Source: Diadophis punctatus similis (taxonomy: Eukaryota; Chordata; Lepidosauria; Squamata; Dipsadidae). From it: a DNA stretch of 64,000 nucleotides. The stretch lies in assembly GCA_023053685.1 (NCBI GenBank), contig JALIGW010000002.1, positions 247,577,356-247,641,355 of the forward strand. The letters are read 5' to 3'. Position numbers and translations under genes: made by a program. This document shows, one piece after another, positions 21,342 to 33,112 of this stretch; the first letter of the stretch is position 1, and the number at the start of each line of letters is the position of its first letter. The notes under the pieces were generated by a model, which was given only the letters and a program-made list of their open reading frames with translations, did not search any database and was not told the origin of the DNA.

Positions 21342-21874
21342 CCCAAACAACCCCAGGCAAAAAGAAAAGGCGAGTACTGGTAATAGGAGATTCAATCCTC
21401 AGAGGAACTGAACCCGCCATCTGTAGACCAGATAACCAATCCAGAGAGGTATGCTGTCTTCCAGGAGCCAAAATCATAGACGTAGCAGAGAAAGTAACCA
21501 AAATAATAAAACCCACAGACTATTACCCCCTACTATTACTCCATGTAGGAACAAATGACACAAAAAAGAACTTGAAAACAATACAGAACGACTATGAGCA
21601 ACTAGGCAAGAACGTCAAAAACCTAAGTGCGCAAGTAGTCTGCTCATCCATACTACCAATAAGAGGACAACACCCAGCAAGGGAACAAAGAATCCTACAA
21701 GTAAACCACTGGCTAAAGGGTTGGTGTCACCAAAAAAACTTTGGATTCCTAGACCACGGACTGCACTACCTCCAAGATGGACTTTTGGCAAGGTACGGGT
21801 TACATCTCACAAGGACTGGGAAGAATGTCCTCGGAAAAAGACTGGCCCAACTTGTCAGGAGGGCTTTAAACTAA
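21342..21874 (+). CDS. CR1 ORF1 C-terminal SGNH-esterase domain (copy C)
   Basis: Same domain as at 121-656, with [16 protein letters not shown] and YGLHLT (copy A reads DGLHLT, so the Asp of the catalytic Asp/His block is replaced by Tyr here). The frame is also open leftwards into zinc-finger and Gypsy sequence by chance. Stop TAA at 21872-21874. Confidence 0.7.
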
Positions 21875-22128
21875 AATCGCGAGGGGAGGGTGACCAATCT
21901 ACAGGATCCCCGGGGCCCAACTCCAAGCATGGACCCCAAGCAAACAAAACAAACAACGAACCAAAAAGGGATGGGGAAGAAAACAAACTCAAATGACAAA
22001 TAAGAGACAAAGAAAGAACACCCACAACCAGGCACAAAGAACTCAAATGCCTCTACACAAATGCACAAAGCGTAGGGAATAAACAAGGTGAACTTGAAAT
22101 ATTAATGCACGAAGGTACACATGACATA

Positions 22129-22905
22129 CCGTATTTTTCTGAGTATAAGACGCACCTTTTTCCTCCCTAAAAGTGGCTGAAAATTTGGGTGCGTCTTATA
22201 CTTCAAATGTAGCTTTTTTTCCAGCCCTAACTAGGTGCTAACAGATCTTCCCAGCTCTTACCTTGCAGGCTTTTTCATTGTTACTCTCTCCAAAGAATGT
22301 TTTTCCAGCCCTAAGTCTTTGCAGGGTTTTTTTTCATTGCTCTACTTGCTCCAAAGAAGGTTTTTTCCAGCCCTAACCAGGTGCTAACAATCTTCCCAGC
22401 TCTTACCGGCTTGCAGGCTTTTTCATTGTTACTCTCTCCAAAGAATGTTTTTCCAGCCCTAAGTCTTTGCAGGGTTTTTTTTCATTGCTCTACTTGCTCC
22501 AAAGCAGGTTTTTTCCAGCCCTAACCAAGTGCTAACAATCTTCCCAGCTCTTACTGGCTTGCAGGCTCTTTCATTGTTATTCTCTCAGAAGAAGGTTTTT
22601 TTAAGTCCTAACCAGGAGATAAAATAATGTGCTGAAGCTGCTCTGAATAAGTTTTTTTCTAGCCCTAACCAGGTGCTAACCATCTTCCCAGCTCTTACTG
22701 GCTTGCAGGCTCTTTCATTGTTACTCTCTCAGAAGAAGGTTTTTTTAAGTCCTAACCAGGGGATAAAATAATGTGCTGAAGCTGACCAGACTAAGGATGC
22801 TAGCCAGATGAATACCTGGTAGGCAGATTGTTTTCCCCTATTTTCCTCCCCCAAAACTAAGGTGCGTCTTATACTCCGGTGCGTCTTATACTCCGAAAAA
22901 TACGG
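22129..22905. mobile_element. TA-flanked mariner-type MITE in CR1 copy C
   Basis: A 777-bp element between TA (22127-22128) and TA (22906-22907). The 28-base terminal inverted repeats match at 27 positions (CCGTATTTTTCTGAGTATAA / reverse of the right end CCGTATTTTTCGGAGTATAA). Copy A keeps the empty site, gacatagtcgg, near 905-915. The inside has a tandem repeat of roughly 190 bp (tttccagccctaaccaggtg ... tctttgcagggttttttttc) in about three degenerate copies. No transposase. Confidence 0.9.
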
Positions 22906-22907
22906 TA

Positions 22908-23907
22908 GTCAGAATAACAGAAACTTGGTGGGACGAATCACACGATTGGAACACACAGATAAAAGGATACAAACTCTTCAAAAAAACCAGATCACATAAA
23001 AAAGGAGGTGGTGTTGCACTGTATATAAAGGACCACTATGTAGCTACAGAGCTACAAGTAACCAAGGAAGAAAACCCAGGGAATAGCAGGAGAACTAACC
23101 AAATTTGCAGACGATACCAAGCTGGCGGGAGTAGCAAACACCCCAGGGGACAGACTCAAAATCCAGAGGGACCTTGACAGACTCGAACACTGGGCCCAAA
23201 CCAATAAAATGAAATTTAACATGGGGAAAAGTAAAATTCTACACCTAGGTAAGAAGAATCAAAAATACACATACAAACTGGGTGAAACCACACTCAATAG
23301 CAGCGATTGGGAGAGGGATCTTGGAGTCTTGGTAGACAGCCAACTAAATATGAGCCAGCAGTGTGCAGCAGCAGCCAAAAAGGCCAACGCAGTTCTGAGC
23401 TGCATAAACAGAGGGATACAATCAAGGACCAGAGAGGTACTAGTACCACTCTATAAAGCCTTGGTCAGACCAGACCTAGAGTACTGCATCCAGTTTTGGT
23501 CACCACACTACAAAAAAGACATTGAAACCCTAGAGAAAGTGCAGAAGAGAGCAACCAGAATGATAAAGGGTCTGGAAAATAAAACATACAAAGAGCGGTT
23601 GCAGGAACTGAGCTTGGTCAGCCTGGCGAAGAGAAGGACCAGGGGTGACATGATAGCAGTGTTCCAATACTTGAGGGGATGCCACAGAGAGGAGGGGGTC
23701 AGGCTGTTCTCTATGGCACCAGAAAGCCAAACAAGGAATAACGGATGGAAGCTGACCAAGGAGAGATTCAACCTGGAAGTGAGGAGAAACTTTCTGACGG
23801 TGAGAGTAATCAACCAGTGGAACAGCTTGCCAGCAGAGGTTGTGAGAGCCCCAACACTTGCGACCTTCAAGGGGAGACTGGACTGCCATCTGTCTCAAAT
23901 GGTGTAG
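22908..23907 (+). pseudogene. CR1 ORF2 remnants (copy C)
   Basis: A short endonuclease stretch, KLFKKTRSHKKGGGVALYIK, in the ancestral frame, then, after the deletion, the RT FADDTKL motif and the complete CR1 C-terminal region to the TAG at 23905-23907. Motifs A and B of the RT are missing. Confidence 0.85.
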
Positions 23908-23980
23908 GAACTCCTGCTTGAGCAGGGGGTTGGACTAGATGACCTACAAGGTCCCTTCCAACTCTAATAATAAATCTAAA

Positions 23981-24191
<211 letters not shown>

Positions 24192-25445
24192 CTAGAACGG
24201 TTTCTCTCCTCTGTGTGTCCTCTGGTGTATCAGCAGGCTGGAATTCCAACTGAAACTTTTCCCACAATCAGTACAGTCAAAGAGTTTCTCTCCTGTGTGA
24301 GTCCTCTGGTGGTTCACCAGGCTGGAATTCCGACTGAAACTTTTCCCACAATCAGTACAGTCAAAGAGTTTCTCTCCTGTGTGTGTCTTCTGGTGTATCA
24401 GCAGGCTGGCATTCCGACTGAAACTTTTCCCACAATCAGTACATTCAAAGGGTTTCTCTCCTGTGTGAGTCCTCTGGTGGTTCACCAGGGTGGAATTCTG
24501 ACTGAAACTTTTCCCACAATCAGGACATTGAAAGGGTTTCTCTCCTGTGTGAATCCTCTGGTGTGTCACCAAGCTGGTATTGTGACCAAAACTTTTCCCA
24601 CAATCAGGACATTCAAAGGGTTTCTCTCCTGTGTGAGTCCTCTTGTGTATCTCTAGGTGGGAATTCTGACTGAAGCTTTTCCCACAATCAGTACATTCAA
24701 AGGGTTTCTCTCCTGTGTGAGTCCTCTGGTGGTTCACCAGGCTGGAATTCTGACTGAAACTTTTCCCACAATCAGGACATTGAAAGGGTTTTTCTCCTGT
24801 GTGAGTTGTCTGGTGGTTCACCAGGCTGGAATTCTGACTGAAACTTTTCCCACATTCAGGACATTGAAAGGGTTTCTCTCCAGTATGAATCCTCTGGTGT
24901 GTCACCAAGCTGGAATTGTGACCAAAACTTTTCCCACAATCAGGACATTCAAAGGGTTTCTCTCCTGTGTGAGTCCTCTGGTGTATCTCTAGGTGGGAAT
25001 TCTGACTGAAGCTTTTCCCACATTCATGACATTCAAAGGGTTTCTCTGCAGTGTGAGTCCTCTGGTGTGTCACCAAGTTGGATTTACCACCAAAATGTTT
25101 CCCACAATCAAGACATTCAAAGGGTTTCTCTCCTGTGTGAGTCCTCTGGTGTTTCACCAGGCTGGAATTCTGACTGAAACGTTTCCCACAATCAGGACAT
25201 TCAAAGGGTTTCTCTCCTGTGTGAGTCCTCTGATGTATCACTAAGTTTCCATGCTTGCTAAAGCATTTACAACATTGGGAGCAGTTGTAGGGCATCTCTC
25301 CTATGATGATCCTTCTATGAATCACAAGGCAGCTATTCTGATCAAAACGTTTGCCACATTCAACATATGGCTGTTCTCCAGTGTGGATCCTCTTGTGATT
25401 TGAATGCTCTGCTTTTCCCACAATAGCTACAAATTGTGTGACTTT
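24192..25445 (-). CDS. ZNF-C: C2H2 zinc-finger exon (13 intact fingers)
   Basis: Paralogue of ZNF-A with the same acceptor (right of 25445), the same degenerate first finger (YVECGKRF) and the same terminal TAG after TGEKPF. It has thirteen canonical fingers and lacks the three-finger internal duplication of ZNF-A. Differences from A include QCCKCF, CLDCGKHF and CHECGKSF, all outside the metal ligands. The CpG block at 29519-29745 lies about 4 kb upstream on the same strand. It could encode a truncated regulator; the start exon is not visible. Confidence 0.75.
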   Translation of the reverse strand, partial: KVTQFVAIVGKAEHSNHKRIHTGEQPYVECGKRFDQNSCLVIHRRIIIGEMPYNCSQCCKCFSKHGNLVIHQRTHTGEKPFECPDCGKRFSQNSSLVKHQRTHTGEKPFECLDCGKHFGGKSNLVTHQRTHTAEKPFECHECGKSFSQNSHLEIHQRTHTGEKPFECPDCGKSFGHNSSLVTHQRIHTGEKPFQCPECGKSFSQNSSLVNHQTTHTGEKPFQCPDCGKSFSQNSSLVNHQRTHTGEKPFECTDCGKSFSQNSHLEIHKRTHTGEKPFECPDCGKSFGHNTSLVTHQRIHTGEKPFQCPDCGKSFSQNSTLVNHQRTHTGEKPFECTDCGKSFSRNASLLIHQKTHTGEKLFDCTDCGKSFSRNSSLVNHQRTHTGEKLFDCTDCGKSFSWNSSLLIHQRTHRGEKPF

Positions 25446-25860
25446 CTGAAGGAAATGGAAAATATTTTTATTTCTGATTCAATTTGAATTGCTTTTCAAT
25501 TTTGCTTGTTGTCCAGTGTGCTTATAACGGCATCATCTTTGTCTGTAGGATTGAAATGAAAGTGTAACTTTTATTGTTTATAAAATGGTTGCAGAATATG
25601 TGAAAAAAGTAGTACAGGTAATCCTTGAGGCACGACAGGCCATTCAACAAGTGTTTAAAGTTACAACACATACACCCTAATGCAAAATACAAATCTATTT
25701 CAAAGTTAAAATTTTTCAGGGCCCACCCCACCTCAGTCCTTCACCCTTATGATCGACTGCAGAGATGCTGCAGCACACCCCCCCACCTATTTCCTTCCTG
25801 TCTTTCCCAGTCAGTACTCAGAGGCCCCAGACCCCAGTACATTGTCCTGCTTTGCCAATA
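25446..25860. other. Conserved intron flank of ZNF-C
   Basis: Same as 5375-5789, nearly identical. No coding exon recognised. Confidence 0.55.
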
Positions 25861-25862
25861 TA

Positions 25863-26494
25863 CCGTATTTTTCTGAGTATAAGACAAACCTCCCCCCCCC
25901 AAAAGAGGCTGGAAATGTCGGTGAATCTTATACACCGAATACAGACATTTTTGGCCTCCCGAAGCCCTGCTCCCGCATCCCATTTTGGTGAAAAATGGGC
26001 CAGTTTTTCGCAAAAATGGGGTGCGCAGAGGGTTTGGGAGGTCTGCAGAGTGTTCCTGGGGGTAGGCAAAAATACCCCCATTTTTGCAATAAAATGGGTG
26101 AAAAACGGGCATTTTTTTGCAAAAATGGCGGTGTTTTTGCCTTCCTCCAACTCCCAGGAGCACTCTACAGGCCTCCCAAACCCTCTGTGCACCCCGTTTT
26201 TCGCAAAAAAGGGTGAAAAATGGGCCGTTTTTCGCAAAAACGGAGGCATTTTTGCCTTCCCCCAGCCCCCAGGAGCACTCTGCAGGGTACCAAATGCTCT
26301 GCGTGCCTCCTTTTTTGCAAAAATGGGTGAAAAACGGGTCCGTTTTTGTGAAAAATGGGTTGTGCAGAGGGTTTGGGAGGCTTGCAGAGTGCTCCTGGGG
26401 GCCGGGGAGGACAAAAACTTTTTTCCCTAACTTACCTCTTTGAAATCTTGGTGCGTCTTATACACCGATGCGTCTTATAGTCCAAAAAATACGG
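25863..26494. mobile_element. TA-flanked mariner-type MITE (unit 2)
   Basis: Starts ccgtatttttctgagtataa, ends tagtccaaaaaatacgg, flanked by TA at 25861-25862 and 26495-26496. The inside has four to five alternating 'gtttttcgcaaaaa' and 'gggtttgggaggtctgcaga' blocks in both orientations. Units 3 and 4 have the empty TA site. Confidence 0.85.
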
Positions 26495-26496
26495 TA

Positions 26497-26813
26497 CTTG
26501 CTTCTAGGCATTCCTCCCCACGCCACTCCCATCACCTTTCACTTACTTAATTTTTGACGAGCTCAGGAAGTCACCGAGCCACATGGCCCACCGAGGGAAT
26601 GGCCTTCTCTACTCTGACTTCCTGAGCTCATCAAAATGTAAGTAAGCGAATGGTTATGGGGTGGTGTATGGAGCAGGCCCATAGGGCTTTGGTGAAACCA
26701 AGGGGCAGGAGGCAGAGCATGGGCAATCATAGACTCAAAGAGAAAGGTTAAGGGGATAGTCCTCTTCCAGTACACTGGAGGATCTGTCACAAAGAAGAGA
26801 GGATTGACTTATT
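26497..26813. other. Unit sequence with short inverted repeat; no gene
   Basis: As 7526-7798. It ends at the empty hAT target ctctaagg (26814-26821). Confidence 0.45.
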
Positions 26814-26814
26814 C

Positions 26815-27080
26815 TCTAAGGCACCAGAGTGTAGGACAGGAAGTAATGGGTGGAAGCTTGCCATAGGGAGATCCACCCTAGAAGTAAGGAGAAATTTTCT
26901 GAGGGTGAGAAGAATTATTGGGTTATCTTGCCTCTTGGGAGTTGTGGGTGTTCCATCACTGGAGGTTTTCAAAAATAGATTGGACAACCACTTGACAAAT
27001 GGTATAAGGTGTCCTGCCTTGGGCAGGGAGTTAAGACTAGAAGACCTTCAAGGTCCCTTCCAGCCCTACGATTCTATATT
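26815..27080 (+). mobile_element. CR1 3'-end fragment
   Basis: Paralogue of 8576-8850, uninterrupted by the hAT of unit 1. Confidence 0.8.
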
Positions 27081-27679
27081 CTTAGCAATTTAAAGATGTG
27101 GAGACTTCAAGTGCCAGAGTTCCCCAGTCAGCATAATTTACACTGATCAAGCATTTTTTGATTTCCTCTTCTGCAAAGCTTAGATTTCCTAGGTCCTTCC
27201 CAGTCTCCAACTTTTCTCCCCCCAACTTTCAATTAATAATGTTTCGGTAATACAGTAGCATGATTTGCAGTTTCCTTTTGTTAATTCAGTACAAGAGAAA
27301 TATATAGAGAGAAGAGAAGTTCAAAAATGTTGCCCCATCTTCAGAAACCACTTCAGACTGCCCCCTCTGACTTTGACTCTAAGCCCATAAACCACAATTT
27401 TGAAACCACAATGGCTGAGATTGCTGCATGCAACACTAAGCTACGATTAAACCATCTTAAGACTGGTATACCTAACTTAAAACAAGCTAGCCTTTGTTAA
27501 ATTGTCAAAAATATTTGTTGCAGCTAAGCTATCAAGCGGAGAAACCTCCCTAGAAAATAGACAAGTGTAGTGAAATAGGAGTGGAGTTTTAAGAAGCTAT
27601 CTTTTGGCTAGAAAGCAATAGAAGCAATAGAAATGGGAAAAGTGAAGCTCTTTCAACATGAAAGTGGGGGTGAGATTAA
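27081..27679. other. Unit-specific noncoding sequence
   Basis: Counterpart of 8851-9434; no gene seen. Confidence 0.45.
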
Positions 27680-27687
27680 GCCCTGTT

Positions 27688-28167
27688 CAGGGGCGGGTTC
27701 CTAATTTTTTTTACTACCACTCTGTGGGCGTGTCTTATTTTGTGGGTGTGGCTTGCCAGCCATGTGACCGGGTGGGCGTGGCTTCTCGGACTGCTGAAGG
27801 GAGGGGAACTGAGATAGGTCCTGCCGCCCATTCCCCCTCCCCTCAGCAGCTCGAGAAGCCTCGAACGTGCAAAAATGCCGAGGATCATCACTGCGCGTTC
27901 GTGGCTTCTCGGACTGCTGAAAGGAGGGGAATGGAGATAGGTCCTGCCGCCCATTCTTTCAGCATCTTACACGCTCCCTCAGCCATCCTCCCCTGCTTGG
28001 ACTCACTGTGGGGTAGGAAGCTCGGCTTCTGGGCATGCGCAGAAGAATTTTTTTTTTTAAATGGCGGCGCCCAGGCACCGGCAACCAATTGCACCGGTAC
28101 TGTGACATCACCAGCAGGCCACTACCGGTGCTATAGAGTGGACTGCACCTGTAGGAACCCACCACTG
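27688..28167. mobile_element. hAT MITE with TSD GCCCTGTT (unit 2 copy)
   Basis: Same insertion as 9443-9944, with the duplication at 27680-27687 and 28168-28175. Slightly shorter, chiefly at a T-rich run. Confidence 0.85.
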
Positions 28168-28214
28168 GCCCTGTTCCTAAACAGGTACTGGGCATGTGTG
28201 TACAGTGATTAGAG

Positions 28215-28545
28215 CAGGAGTTGGCAACCTTAAACTTTCAAAGAGCCACAACGAACCTAACTGGAAACCCCCCCCCCCCCCGTTCAATTCGGGAGCCGTC
28301 CGGAAGTCCAGTTCCCCCACCATAGAGTCTCCTCCTAGCGCGGCGTCCTTTTTCCTCTACCAGTCCTAACCGAAAGCCCTCTCAATTGTGGAGCTGACTG
28401 GAAAACCCACCCCTTGCCATAGAGTCTCCTCCTGGCACGTCCTGCTTCCCTTGCCCCCAACCAGAAGCTCCTCTCAAAATTGTGGTGCAGCAGAGGGATG
28501 AAGGAGTCACATGGGGCTCCAAGAGCCTCAGGCTGCTGACCCCTG
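28215..28545. mobile_element. hAT MITE (unit 2 copy of 9992-10319)
   Basis: Flanked by gattagag (28207-28214) and ggttagag (28546-28553). One duplication base has changed since unit 1. Confidence 0.85.
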
Positions 28546-29105
28546 GGTTAGAGAATTGCAACTAAGAGCGTGAAGCCATGGCCTTGCGTTACCTAGTAGC
28601 AACAAACAGGACATGGTAGGGACAGAGAAGGCCAATCCAAAAGGGATTTGCCCCCTCTTACAAACTGTCCAGAAAAATCCTTGGTTGTTTAAGAGCTTCA
28701 GGAAAGATTTTTTTAAAAATAGTGGTGGAAATTTGCAGCACAACAATGCAAGGAAGTGCTTGCTTACAGATGCAGCCATGAGAGCCCAAAGTCATTTTCT
28801 TCTACCTTAAGAGAAGATAATAGCTGCAACAACCAAGAAAAAAATGGAGTTTCCAGACTCAGGAACTGCTTACAGGTAGTCCTTGATTTACAACAATTCA
28901 TTTAGTGACAGAAGTTACAATGGCACTGAAAAAAGTGACTGATGACCGTTTTTCACACTTACAACCAATGTTGCAGCATCCCCACAGTCATGTGATCAAA
29001 ATTCAGATGCCTGCCAACTGGTTCATATTTATGACGGTTGCAGTGTCCTAGGGTCCGCTGATCAGCTTTTGCAAGCTTCTGACAAGCAAAGTTAATGGGA
29101 AAGCC
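28546..29105. other. Unit sequence ending in truncated CAGGTAG MITE
   Basis: 28554-28870 is unit sequence without a recognisable gene. 28873-29105 is the same truncated MITE as at 10647-10878. Confidence 0.55.
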
Positions 29106-29518
29106 AGTTTGACTTTCAAGAATAGATTGGACCGTCAGCTCTCAGAAATGGTAGGGTTTCCTGCTTGAGCAGGGGGTTGGGCTAGATGACCTACAAGGTC
29201 CCTTCTGTAAGAACGCCCAACTCCTTTCACAATATACTACTGCTAGGTTGCCCTTCTGCCATGCTATACTTGGCCTGTACATTTTTCTTACCAGATGGAA
29301 AGTTTTGGACCTTGGATCTTATAGTGGATACAACCAAACAAAGGAACAGCTTGCCTTCAGAAGTTGTGGGAGCTTCATCACTGCAAGCTTTCGAGACTGG
29401 ACTTTCATCCGTCGGAAATGGTGTAGGGTCTCCTGCTTGGGCGCGGGATAGAGAGTGGGGGGGGGGGTTGGTTTAGACTAGATGACCTACAAGGTCCCTT
29501 CCAACTCTTGTTATTCTA
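29106..29518 (+). mobile_element. CR1 3'-end fragments
   Basis: Two successive CR1 tails (aatagattggaccgtcagct... and ttcagaagttgtgggagctt...), each with a gcaggggg / ctacaaggtcccttcc end. The first lacks the hAT found in unit 1. Confidence 0.75.
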
Positions 29519-29745
29519 TTAATCCGAGGCTTTGGCGAACGTGACAATAAAGGCGTCGCTGTGACCTCCCGCCAGTCCCGCCCCTTTCGAATCTCCGCGG
29601 GATCATTCATCGAACAAAGAGACGCCGCTTGCAACTCAATGGCCCCGAGGCTCTTTTTGTCATCCACCCGTGACGCCTCCGCGCCGTCTTTCTATGCCTT
29701 TCCCCGCACTTGGATGGCGGAGCTGCGTGCTATGCTTGAACATGG
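29519..29745 (-). promoter_or_regulatory. CpG-rich block, candidate promoter / first exon of ZNF-C
   Basis: Nearly identical to 11749-11962 including the GC box and ttcgaatctccgcgggatca. The right end diverges from unit 1 after gctatgcttg. Confidence 0.4.
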
Positions 29746-30432
29746 AGGTTCAAAAGCTCTGCAAGGACCAGCTGTTGTATACTCACTTTTACCAGGAGTG
29801 TGTTAAATAGGTGCAGGGTTTTTTTTAAAGAAATTATTTACTCAAGGATAATTTCCCTTTAACGCCCCCCTGGGCCTCCTTCCTGGATTTCTTATTCTCC
29901 GATCTTTTCTTTTTCTGAAAGTTTCAAATTTAACTTACCTTTTCCGAACTGTTGAGATTCGCCCAGCAAAATTAAACAACGACAACACAAAACTAAAAGT
30001 TTTATCCAAAGGAGCTGCAGGAAAAGGAATTCAGTAAGAGTGGGGGGGGGGGGGTGGAGTCTACATTTCGGGATCTACTCTAGCTGCTGAACTCTGTGCT
30101 TTTAACCCGTTCAGCTTTTGGGGAAGTTGCACGGTTTCACTATGACTATATGGTTGTAAAATGATCTCCCAACCAATCCTGCTTCCTTATGCAGAATTCA
30201 GCAGCCAGAACAGCATTTTACAGCACAGATTTAAAGCAACATGGAACAAAAAATGTCTTTGCAATATCGATTCCATTTTGGAATAAGTTCTCCTAGGGAT
30301 TAACTTTAGTTAGCCTTTGTTATAACTGGAACCCAAAGAGTGTTCAGAACTGGCCCTAAACTGGTTTTGAGGAAGTGTGTTTAAACTGGATCCAGGTACA
30401 AAGGATTTCCCAACAGTATGCATGACAATAAA
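29746..30432. other. Unit sequence, no gene recognised
   Basis: Counterpart of 11963-12659. Confidence 0.4.
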
Positions 30433-30434
30433 TA

Positions 30435-30772
30435 CAGGTAGACCTCAATTTACAACAGTTCATTTAGTGACCGTGCAAAGTTAGAACGGCACTCAAAAAA
30501 GTGACTTATGACTATTTTTCACAGTTACGACCTTTGCAGCATCCCCATGATCATGTGATCAAACATTCAGACGCTTGGCAAGTGGTTCATATTTATGGCG
30601 GTCACAGCGTCCTGGGGCCATGTGATCCCCTTTTGCGACCTTCACACAAGCAAAGTCAATGGGGAAGCCAGATTCACTTAACAATCGTGTCACTAGCTTA
30701 ACAACTGCCGTCATTCACTTAACAACTGAGACAAGGAAGGTCATAAAATGGTTGTAAGTCAAGAACTAACTG
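30435..30772. mobile_element. Complete TA-flanked CAGGTAG MITE (unit 2)
   Basis: Flanked by TA at 30433-30434 and 30773-30774; paralogue of 12662-12998. Confidence 0.7.
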
Positions 30773-30774
30773 TA

Positions 30775-31286
30775 GGTGCATGTTGTTGACATAAAATTGC
30801 TACATTACACATGCTCAAATGTCCAGTGTGTTGTGGATCCAGTGACTGTATGAAAGGAAACTTCTGAGCTTTTAGAGCAATAGACATGATGGCAGGCTGG
30901 GGAATTCTGGGAGTTGAAGTCTACGCATCTTGAAGTGGCCAAATTTGAGAAGCCCTGCTCTAAGCTATCCGTTTAGACATGTATCACATGACTACATCAC
31001 TTAGGCAAATTTCAGCAATCCTTGCCGCTGTCATTAAGCAAGGACTTAATTGCAGGATAGGATAAGGATAAAGATAGGATTAGGATTAGGATTAGGATTA
31101 GGATAGGATAAGGACAGAACTCTTTATTGGCCAAGTATGATTGGACACATAAGGAATTTGTCTCCGGTACATAAGCCATCAGTGTATTTACAAGTAACAA
31201 GTGATAAATCATGATCATAATCATGAAATATAATGCTCATAAATCATAAGATACAACTCTCGGTTATAGTCAATCAATCAATTAAT
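30775..31286. repeat. Squamate repeat mosaic with GGATA/GGATTA microsatellite
   Basis: Counterpart of 13001-13499; the microsatellite is at 31055-31110 and differs in length and unit order from unit 1. Confidence 0.65.
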
Positions 31287-31915
31287 CGGAATAGAGCTGG
31301 AAGGGACCTTGGAGGTCTTCTAGTCCAACCCCCTGCTCAAGCAGGAGACCTTATACCATTTCAGACAAGTGATTGATAGATTCTTCTTAAAAAGGTTTGA
31401 TGAAGCACCCACACCTTCTGAAGGCAAGTGGTTCCACTGGTTAATTGTCCTCACTGTTAGGAAGTTTCTCCTTACTTCCTGGTTTCTTCTCTCTTTGATT
31501 AGTTTCCATCCATTGCTTCTTGCCTTGCCTTCTGGGGCTTTGGTAAATAGGTTGACCCCTTCCTTTTTGTGGCATCCTCTGGAATACTGGAATACTGCTA
31601 TCATGTCCTCCCCCAATCCTCCTTTTCTCTAGACTAGCTAGCCAAACCCAAATCCTGCAACCTTTCTTCATACTGTACGTTTTATTCCCCAGGCCTTTAA
31701 TCATCTTAGTTGCTCTACTTTGCACTTTTTCCAAACTTTTTTGTAATGTGGTGCCCAAAACTGGATGCAGTATTCCAGGTGGGGCCTTACTTAGGCTTTA
31801 TAAAGCGGTACTAATACTTCCTGTGATTTTGATTCTATGCCTCTGTATATACAACCAAGGATTCTGTTAGCGTTTTTGGCTGCTGCCACACACTGCTGGC
31901 TCATACAGAACTATG
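31287..31915 (-). mobile_element. CR1 3'-end copy, minus strand
   Basis: Counterpart of 13500-14125. Confidence 0.8.
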
Positions 31916-32664
31916 TGGTTTGACATCAGATAGTGTTGTGGGAATGAATTGTTTAGCAGAGTGATGACATGGGGGGGGACGGTCCTTGTGTCTAGCTGTT
32001 TTGTCGTATGAACGGATTGCCATATGTTGGATTGCAATCAGGTGTCCAGGGGATTCTGGGATGGTTGGAATTTTGTGGACTGGTCATAAACTCCCCTCAT
32101 TCAATGCCACCAGGGGTTATTAACCCAGCACTCTCTCTCTGTGCTACCTATTCTACGTTATAGTAATTTAGGCACTACTTTCACATCATCACATCCACAG
32201 AGTGGCTGAACTGATGTACGATTGAAAATTTAAATTTATACTGAAGAGGGAAGGGAAGCTCAGGAAAACAGATTGGTATTTAGAGATGCAGAATGCACAA
32301 GAGACAGAGTACAAGCAGGTTAACAATTGCAGTGCTTTAAAAACCTACTATATGTGTGGAGACCTTACAACTGAGCAAGAGTTACTTTTTTATTATTAAA
32401 TTTATTAATAAACATACTGTATTTGCTGCCCATCTCGCCTTACCCTAATGACCATAGCAATACCGACACTACCCATTTTTTCCTTGTCAAAAGTATTGTT
32501 TTTACACAATGCATTTTTTAAAATGAAAGATTTTGCACTGTACATTTTTTTCTCACATTGTCACTACCAAGGGGGATGCAACAATGTCAACAATATGGTT
32601 CTGCTATCACTCAGCAGCCATCAAAGGAACCTCGAAGAAAAAGAGATCTTGTGATCAAAGCCAC
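31916..32664. other. Unit sequence, no gene recognised
   Basis: The first 500 bases equal 14126-14648. From 32417 the sequence (cttaccctaatgaccatagc, tcacattgtcactaccaagg) continues with counterparts at 48058-48330 and 57800-58010, which unit 1 has lost. Confidence 0.4.
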
Positions 32665-32891
32665 TGCTGTGTAGCCAATCGAGGTGGGTGCAATACAATA
32701 GGAAACCTCAAGCAACGAGAGAACTGTTTAATCAGAACGGGATAACTACAAGCGAATACACATTCGGAACTGAGGTAACTTTTCTGCCTGACAGCCGGCT
32801 TTTATACTGGCTTGTCAAAAGGTCAACCAATCAACAGTTGTGATTCTTCCCGCTTCCTAGAGCAACCCCTAGTGGCCTTCCCCACACTACA
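32665..32891 (-). mobile_element. Solo LTR with 5-bp TSD (GCCAC)
   Basis: A 227-bp insertion bounded by TG...CA, flanked by gccac at 32660-32664 and 32892-32896. Unit 3 keeps the empty site (gccac at 48326-48330). On the minus strand there is an inverted CCAAT box (gattggttgacc) followed by a TATA box (gtataaaagccggctg), which orients the LTR. The internal region is gone, as after LTR-LTR recombination. Family not identified. Confidence 0.8.
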
Positions 32892-32904
32892 GCCACGATC
32901 CCTT

Positions 32905-33112
32905 TTCTCCTCAACTCAATATTTTGTATTTGTTTATTTGTCAAGCATATATGATTATAAGCAAAGTATAAACAGTAAAACATGATTGAATATATATGTA
33001 ATAGTACAAGCATGAATAAGAATAAAAGATGTATGAATATATGGGTACATTAGGACAGGAACGGTAGGCACGATTGTGCACTTATGCACATGCAAAATTA
33101 TTCCTACAGCTC
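32905..33112. mobile_element. Unit 2-specific insertion of a snake-type interspersed repeat
   Basis: The sequence tttgtttatttgtcaagcat ... cacgattgtgcacttatgca is absent from unit 3, where tcaatatt joins cctacagctc directly (48352-48367). I recognise the motif as a common snake repeat but not its class. Confidence 0.5.

Larger units (their letters stand above)
21331..23980 (+). mobile_element. CR1 LINE (copy C), RT deleted, MITE inserted
   Basis: Paralogue of the CR1 at 112-3658 with the same flanks. Two changes are specific to this copy: a TA-flanked MITE at 22129-22905, and loss of about 1.67 kb (equivalent of 1089-2755), joining gaagaaaaccca to gggaatagcagg with little or no microhomology. 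The A7 run near 22980 keeps the frame that is broken in copy A. Confidence 0.9.
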
